Part shown: one piece after another, positions 61,399 to 64,000 of the stretch
Numbering within the stretch: the stretch's first letter is position 1
Layout: every line of letters begins with the position of its first letter
Source: Alphaproteobacteria bacterium
GTDB lineage: Bacteria > Pseudomonadota > Alphaproteobacteria > UBA8366
Assembly: GCA_028281325.1 (NCBI GenBank)
Contig: JANQKC010000018.1
Location: 62,001 to 126,000 of the forward strand
Reading direction: 5' to 3'
DNA: 64,000 nt
Notes under the pieces: model-generated
What the model saw: the letters and a program-made list of their open reading frames with translations, nothing else
Databases searched by the model: none
What the model was told of the DNA's origin: nothing
Translations under genes and position numbers: made by a program

Positions 61399-63024
61399 TC
61401 AACCGGGCGTGGCCGATTGCAGGCGCTCAACGATGCCATCGCCGTTACCGCCCGGCGCCATGATCTGCGAGATCGTAAAAAATCCAACGACACCGCCGGT
61501 CTCGTCTTTGTGCGGCACGAAATTGACCAGCACCCGGCGGTCACCGATTTCCGGATATCGGGTTTCGATTTCATACTGCACCCCCTCGCCGGCCAGGACG
61601 CGGTCGAGATACGGCTTGACCCTCGCGAAGGTCGAAACGCTGAGGATATCGGTCATCCGTTGGCCGATAACCTGGTCCGGCGGCAGGCCGTACCATTCTT
61701 CGAATGTCTTGTTGACGTAGCGATAACACAGGTTCCGGTCGCGATAGGTGATCAACGCGGGGACCGAATCGATAATAAGGTTGAGTTGCGATTCGCGCTG
61801 CGCCAACGCTTTCTCAATGTCCTTCAGCTCGGTCACGTCATTGACCAGCGTGAAATAGCCCTCGACGGTACCGGTCTGGTTGCGGTGCGGGACCAGCAGT
61901 ACCGCCAGGTTGCGAAGGCCCAGACCCGGTACGTCGCGGGTCGTATCGTAGCGCAGCGTCTTGCCGGCAAAGACATCGGCCCGCCGCGGCTTCATCATTT
62001 GATAGTGACTCTCGTTGCGGATTTCCGATACGTGACGCCCGATGATGGATTCGCGGGGCAAGCCAACCCAATCGGAGAAGAGCTGATTGGCATATTGGTA
62101 AACGAGGTTCCGGTCCTTGTAGGCCACCATCATCGGGACGGAGTCGACGAGCCGCTCGATCAGCGACCCGTCCAAGACAGGCGCTTGGTTCGCCGCAGCG
62201 GGTGCGGCGCGTTCGGCCGGTTGACGTGCGATCGTTTTGATCCGCCGTGTTTGCGGTTGTCGCTCCGGCGTGATCGACATCAACGTCGCCGGCCCGCCGG
62301 GCCAATCGACACGATGGCATCGAGCGAACAAGCGCACCGTCCGGCCGTCGGTTCGGACTGCTTGATATCTAAAGGTGTTGCGCCGCCGCATCAGGGATGT
62401 GGCGTTCGCCCGCGCGTTCCGCAGGCGCAAGCGGGTTTCGGCCGTCAGGTTGAACAATGGTCCCTTTTCCTGCAGCGCCTCCGACAGGCTTTCATATCCC
62501 AGTAGGTCGAGATAGGCGGCATTGGCGAAGAGCGGTTCCATGTCACGATGGATGAGGATCGCCTCGCCGAGGCTATCCGCCATATTCCCGAATTCGCCGG
62601 GCATCGTTCTTGCCGGGTCGGCGGCCGGCCGCACCGGCGCGTCTGCGCGTTGGACGGCCACGGCATGGTCGCAGCGACCATCGACGACCATGGGACTGAT
62701 GGTCAGTTCGGCCTGAAACGCCGATCCGTCCTTGCGGTGCGAGAGAAGGTCGATCTGCGTGCGCTGGTGCCGGTCAAAGGCTTCGGCGAAGCGATCGAGC
62801 GCTGCGATGGCCGGGGCGGGGCCGAAAAGAAAGGTCGGCGGCCGCCCGATGGCCTCGGCGCTGCTGAAGCCGGTCTGTTCGGAAAAAGGCGTGTTGACGA
62901 AGAGTATCCGATGTCCCGCGTTTCCGATCCGACACTTCTCGGTTACGAACATCGCTTCGTGTGATGCGTCGATTACCGATTGCAGATAACAAACGCGGCC
63001 ATCGTCCCGCTGAATGTGCGACAT
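61399..63024 (-). CDS. Multi-PAS domain protein without an output domain
   Basis: A 541-residue cytoplasmic protein that appears to be four PAS domains in a row and little else. The first (about residues 15-130) resembles LOV-type PAS with GHRILFVNTPFSEQTGFSSA, but lacks the photoactive cysteine NCRFLQ sequence, so light sensing is unlikely. The others include MEPLFANAAYLDLLGYESL, MVAYKDRNLVYQYANQLFSD and YRDRNLCYRYVNKTFEEWYG, with DWVGLPRESIIGRHVSEI and PDQVIGQRMTDI. No kinase, GGDEF, EAL or DNA-binding part is seen. ATG 63024 is preferred to TTG 63036. It sits between proA and nadD, usually neighbours. Upstream (63099-63133) is an inverted repeat GTTGTGTA/TACACAAC. Confidence 0.82.
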   Translation of the reverse strand: MSHIQRDDGRVCYLQSVIDASHEAMFVTEKCRIGNAGHRILFVNTPFSEQTGFSSAEAIGRPPTFLFGPAPAIAALDRFAEAFDRHQRTQIDLLSHRKDGSAFQAELTISPMVVDGRCDHAVAVQRADAPVRPAADPARTMPGEFGNMADSLGEAILIHRDMEPLFANAAYLDLLGYESLSEALQEKGPLFNLTAETRLRLRNARANATSLMRRRNTFRYQAVRTDGRTVRLFARCHRVDWPGGPATLMSITPERQPQTRRIKTIARQPAERAAPAAANQAPVLDGSLIERLVDSVPMMVAYKDRNLVYQYANQLFSDWVGLPRESIIGRHVSEIRNESHYQMMKPRRADVFAGKTLRYDTTRDVPGLGLRNLAVLLVPHRNQTGTVEGYFTLVNDVTELKDIEKALAQRESQLNLIIDSVPALITYRDRNLCYRYVNKTFEEWYGLPPDQVIGQRMTDILSVSTFARVKPYLDRVLAGEGVQYEIETRYPEIGDRRVLVNFVPHKDETGGVVGFFTISQIMAPGGNGDGIVERLQSATPG

Positions 63025-63098
63025 GACCCAGTGCAATTATGTATTCACAACGCCCCAATATCATTATGCCGTCAAACAGAGACGACAATCAACACTGG

Positions 63099-63141
63099 GT
63101 TGTGTAGGCACGCTAAGACAGATCTTACACAACGGGTTGTG
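63099..63141. promoter_or_regulatory. Inverted and direct repeats between the PAS gene and proA
   Basis: GTTGTGTA (63099-63106) and TACACAAC (63126-63133) form a perfect inverted repeat with a 19-base spacer; GGGTTGTG occurs twice in direct order (63097-63104 and 63134-63141). They lie 75-115 bases upstream of the PAS gene and may bind a regulator. Confidence 0.35.
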
Positions 63142-63177
63142 AGCCGCCATTCAATCCGGATGGACGGTTTTGTTACC

Positions 63178-64000
63178 TTAGGGTCGGATTTGACCGGCGC
63201 CGCGGACGATGTATTTATAGCTCGTCAATTGTTCTGCGCCGACGGGGCCGCGCGCGTGAAGCTTGCCTGTCGAGATGCCGATCTCCGCGCCCATGCCGAA
63301 CTCGCCGCCGTCGGCGAATTGGGTGGACGCGTTGTGCAACACGATACTGCTGTCGATCCGGTTGGTGAAGGTTGCCGCCGCCGCATCGTCGTCGGTGACG
63401 ATGGCGTCGGTATGGTGGGACCCATGCGCGTTGATATGCTCGATCGCCTGCGGCAGACCGTCGACCACCTTCACGGATAGGATCGCGTCCAGATATTCCG
63501 TATCCCAATCCGCATCGGTCGCGGGCAGGATGCGGTCGTCGGCCGCTTGGGCCGTCTCGTCGCCCCGGACCTCGCATCCGGCGGCGTGCAGCCGATCCAC
63601 GATCGCCGGCAGCTGTGCCGCGGCGGCGGTCCGATCGATCACCAGCGATTCGGCTGCGCCGCAGACACCCGTGCGCCGCATCTTCGCGTTCAACACCACA
63701 TCGCAGGCCATCTCCACGTTGGCCTTCTCATGGATGTAGACATGACAGTTGCCGTCGAGATGCGCGATGACCGGCACGCGGGATTCGGTCATCACTCGCT
63801 CGATCAGGGATTTGCCCCCGCGCGGCACGATGATGTCGATCAGTCCGGCCATCCGTAGCATCGCGCCGACCGCCTCGCGGTCCCGGGTCGGGATGGCCTG
63901 CACGGCGTTGCTGGGCAGGCCGGCGTGGCGCAGCCCGTCCTGCAGGCATTTGGCGATCAGGCCGGAGGAATGCAGGCTTTCCGACCCGCCCCGCAGGATC
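63178..64000 (-). CDS. proA: Glutamate-5-semialdehyde dehydrogenase (gamma-glutamyl phosphate reductase), 5' part outside window
   Basis: The coding frame enters from the right edge and ends at 63178, so this is the C-terminal about 274 residues of ProA, second enzyme of proline synthesis, which reduces gamma-glutamyl phosphate. [40 protein letters not shown], then [18 protein letters not shown] containing the catalytic cysteine, and [20 protein letters not shown] with [16 protein letters not shown] at the end are the ProA signatures. In related genomes proA precedes nadD; here the PAS gene lies between them. Confidence 0.95.
   Translation of the reverse strand, partial: ILRGGSESLHSSGLIAKCLQDGLRHAGLPSNAVQAIPTRDREAVGAMLRMAGLIDIIVPRGGKSLIERVMTESRVPVIAHLDGNCHVYIHEKANVEMACDVVLNAKMRRTGVCGAAESLVIDRTAAAAQLPAIVDRLHAAGCEVRGDETAQAADDRILPATDADWDTEYLDAILSVKVVDGLPQAIEHINAHGSHHTDAIVTDDDAAAATFTNRIDSSIVLHNASTQFADGGEFGMGAEIGISTGKLHARGPVGAEQLTSYKYIVRGAGQIRP

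Overview
The window is GC-rich DNA (AT-rich only in a few intergenic patches) whose gene content and order point to an alphaproteobacterium, most likely of the Rhodospirillales type. The signs are a split ATP synthase locus with only atpHAGDC, the blocks ffh-rpsP-rimM-trmD-rplS-leuCD-leuB-asd and sdhCDAB-zapE-mdh-sucCDAB-lpd, and the run rppH-ctpA-envC-gpmI-rlmH-rsfS-nadD-proA. No tRNA, rRNA, CRISPR array, insertion sequence or prophage was recognised.

Layout. 1-2.5 kb: two tandem JmjC-type cupin proteins (the first cut by the window edge and lacking its iron-binding HxD), a small possibly leaderless gene and a MITE-like repeat. 2.5-5.5 kb (minus): dapF-mtaB-ftsY. 5.8-9.6 kb: the ffh-rpsP-rimM-trmD-rplS translation/secretion operon. 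9.6-17.4 kb: leucine and aspartate-family biosynthesis, with three complete leuC genes beside one leuD, then leuB and asd. 17.6-19.4 kb: pdxY (minus) and a CitE-family gene. 19.4-21.0 kb: a 1.6-kb non-coding region with a promoter-driven, highly structured RNA candidate, an AT-rich cluster of DnaA boxes (possible replication origin or DnaA-binding locus), and the sdh promoter. 21-43 kb: TCA-cycle genes sdhCDAB, mdh, sucCDAB and lpdA, interrupted by two accessory cassettes: paiB-like/phytanoyl dioxygenase/COG4091/SDR at 24.6-28.3 kb, and a minus-strand class III CoA-transferase plus CitE-like lyase at 39.1-41.2 kb. 43-47.7 kb: xerC, DUF484, transaldolase-like gene and priA. 47.9-52.8 kb: atpHAGDC. 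52.8-64 kb (minus): a SprA-related protein, rppH, a divergent polysaccharide deacetylase, ctpA, envC, gpmI, rlmH, rsfS, nadD, a PAS-only protein and the 3' part of proA.

Most genes are core metabolism and information processing. The observations most worth pursuing are the triple leuC locus with substitutions near the active site of the second copy, the non-coding region at 19.4-21.0 kb, the pair of JmjC proteins with one apparently dead member, the two-lipoyl-domain SucB, and the accessory CoA-ester and oxidoreductase cassettes placed inside an otherwise conserved TCA block.
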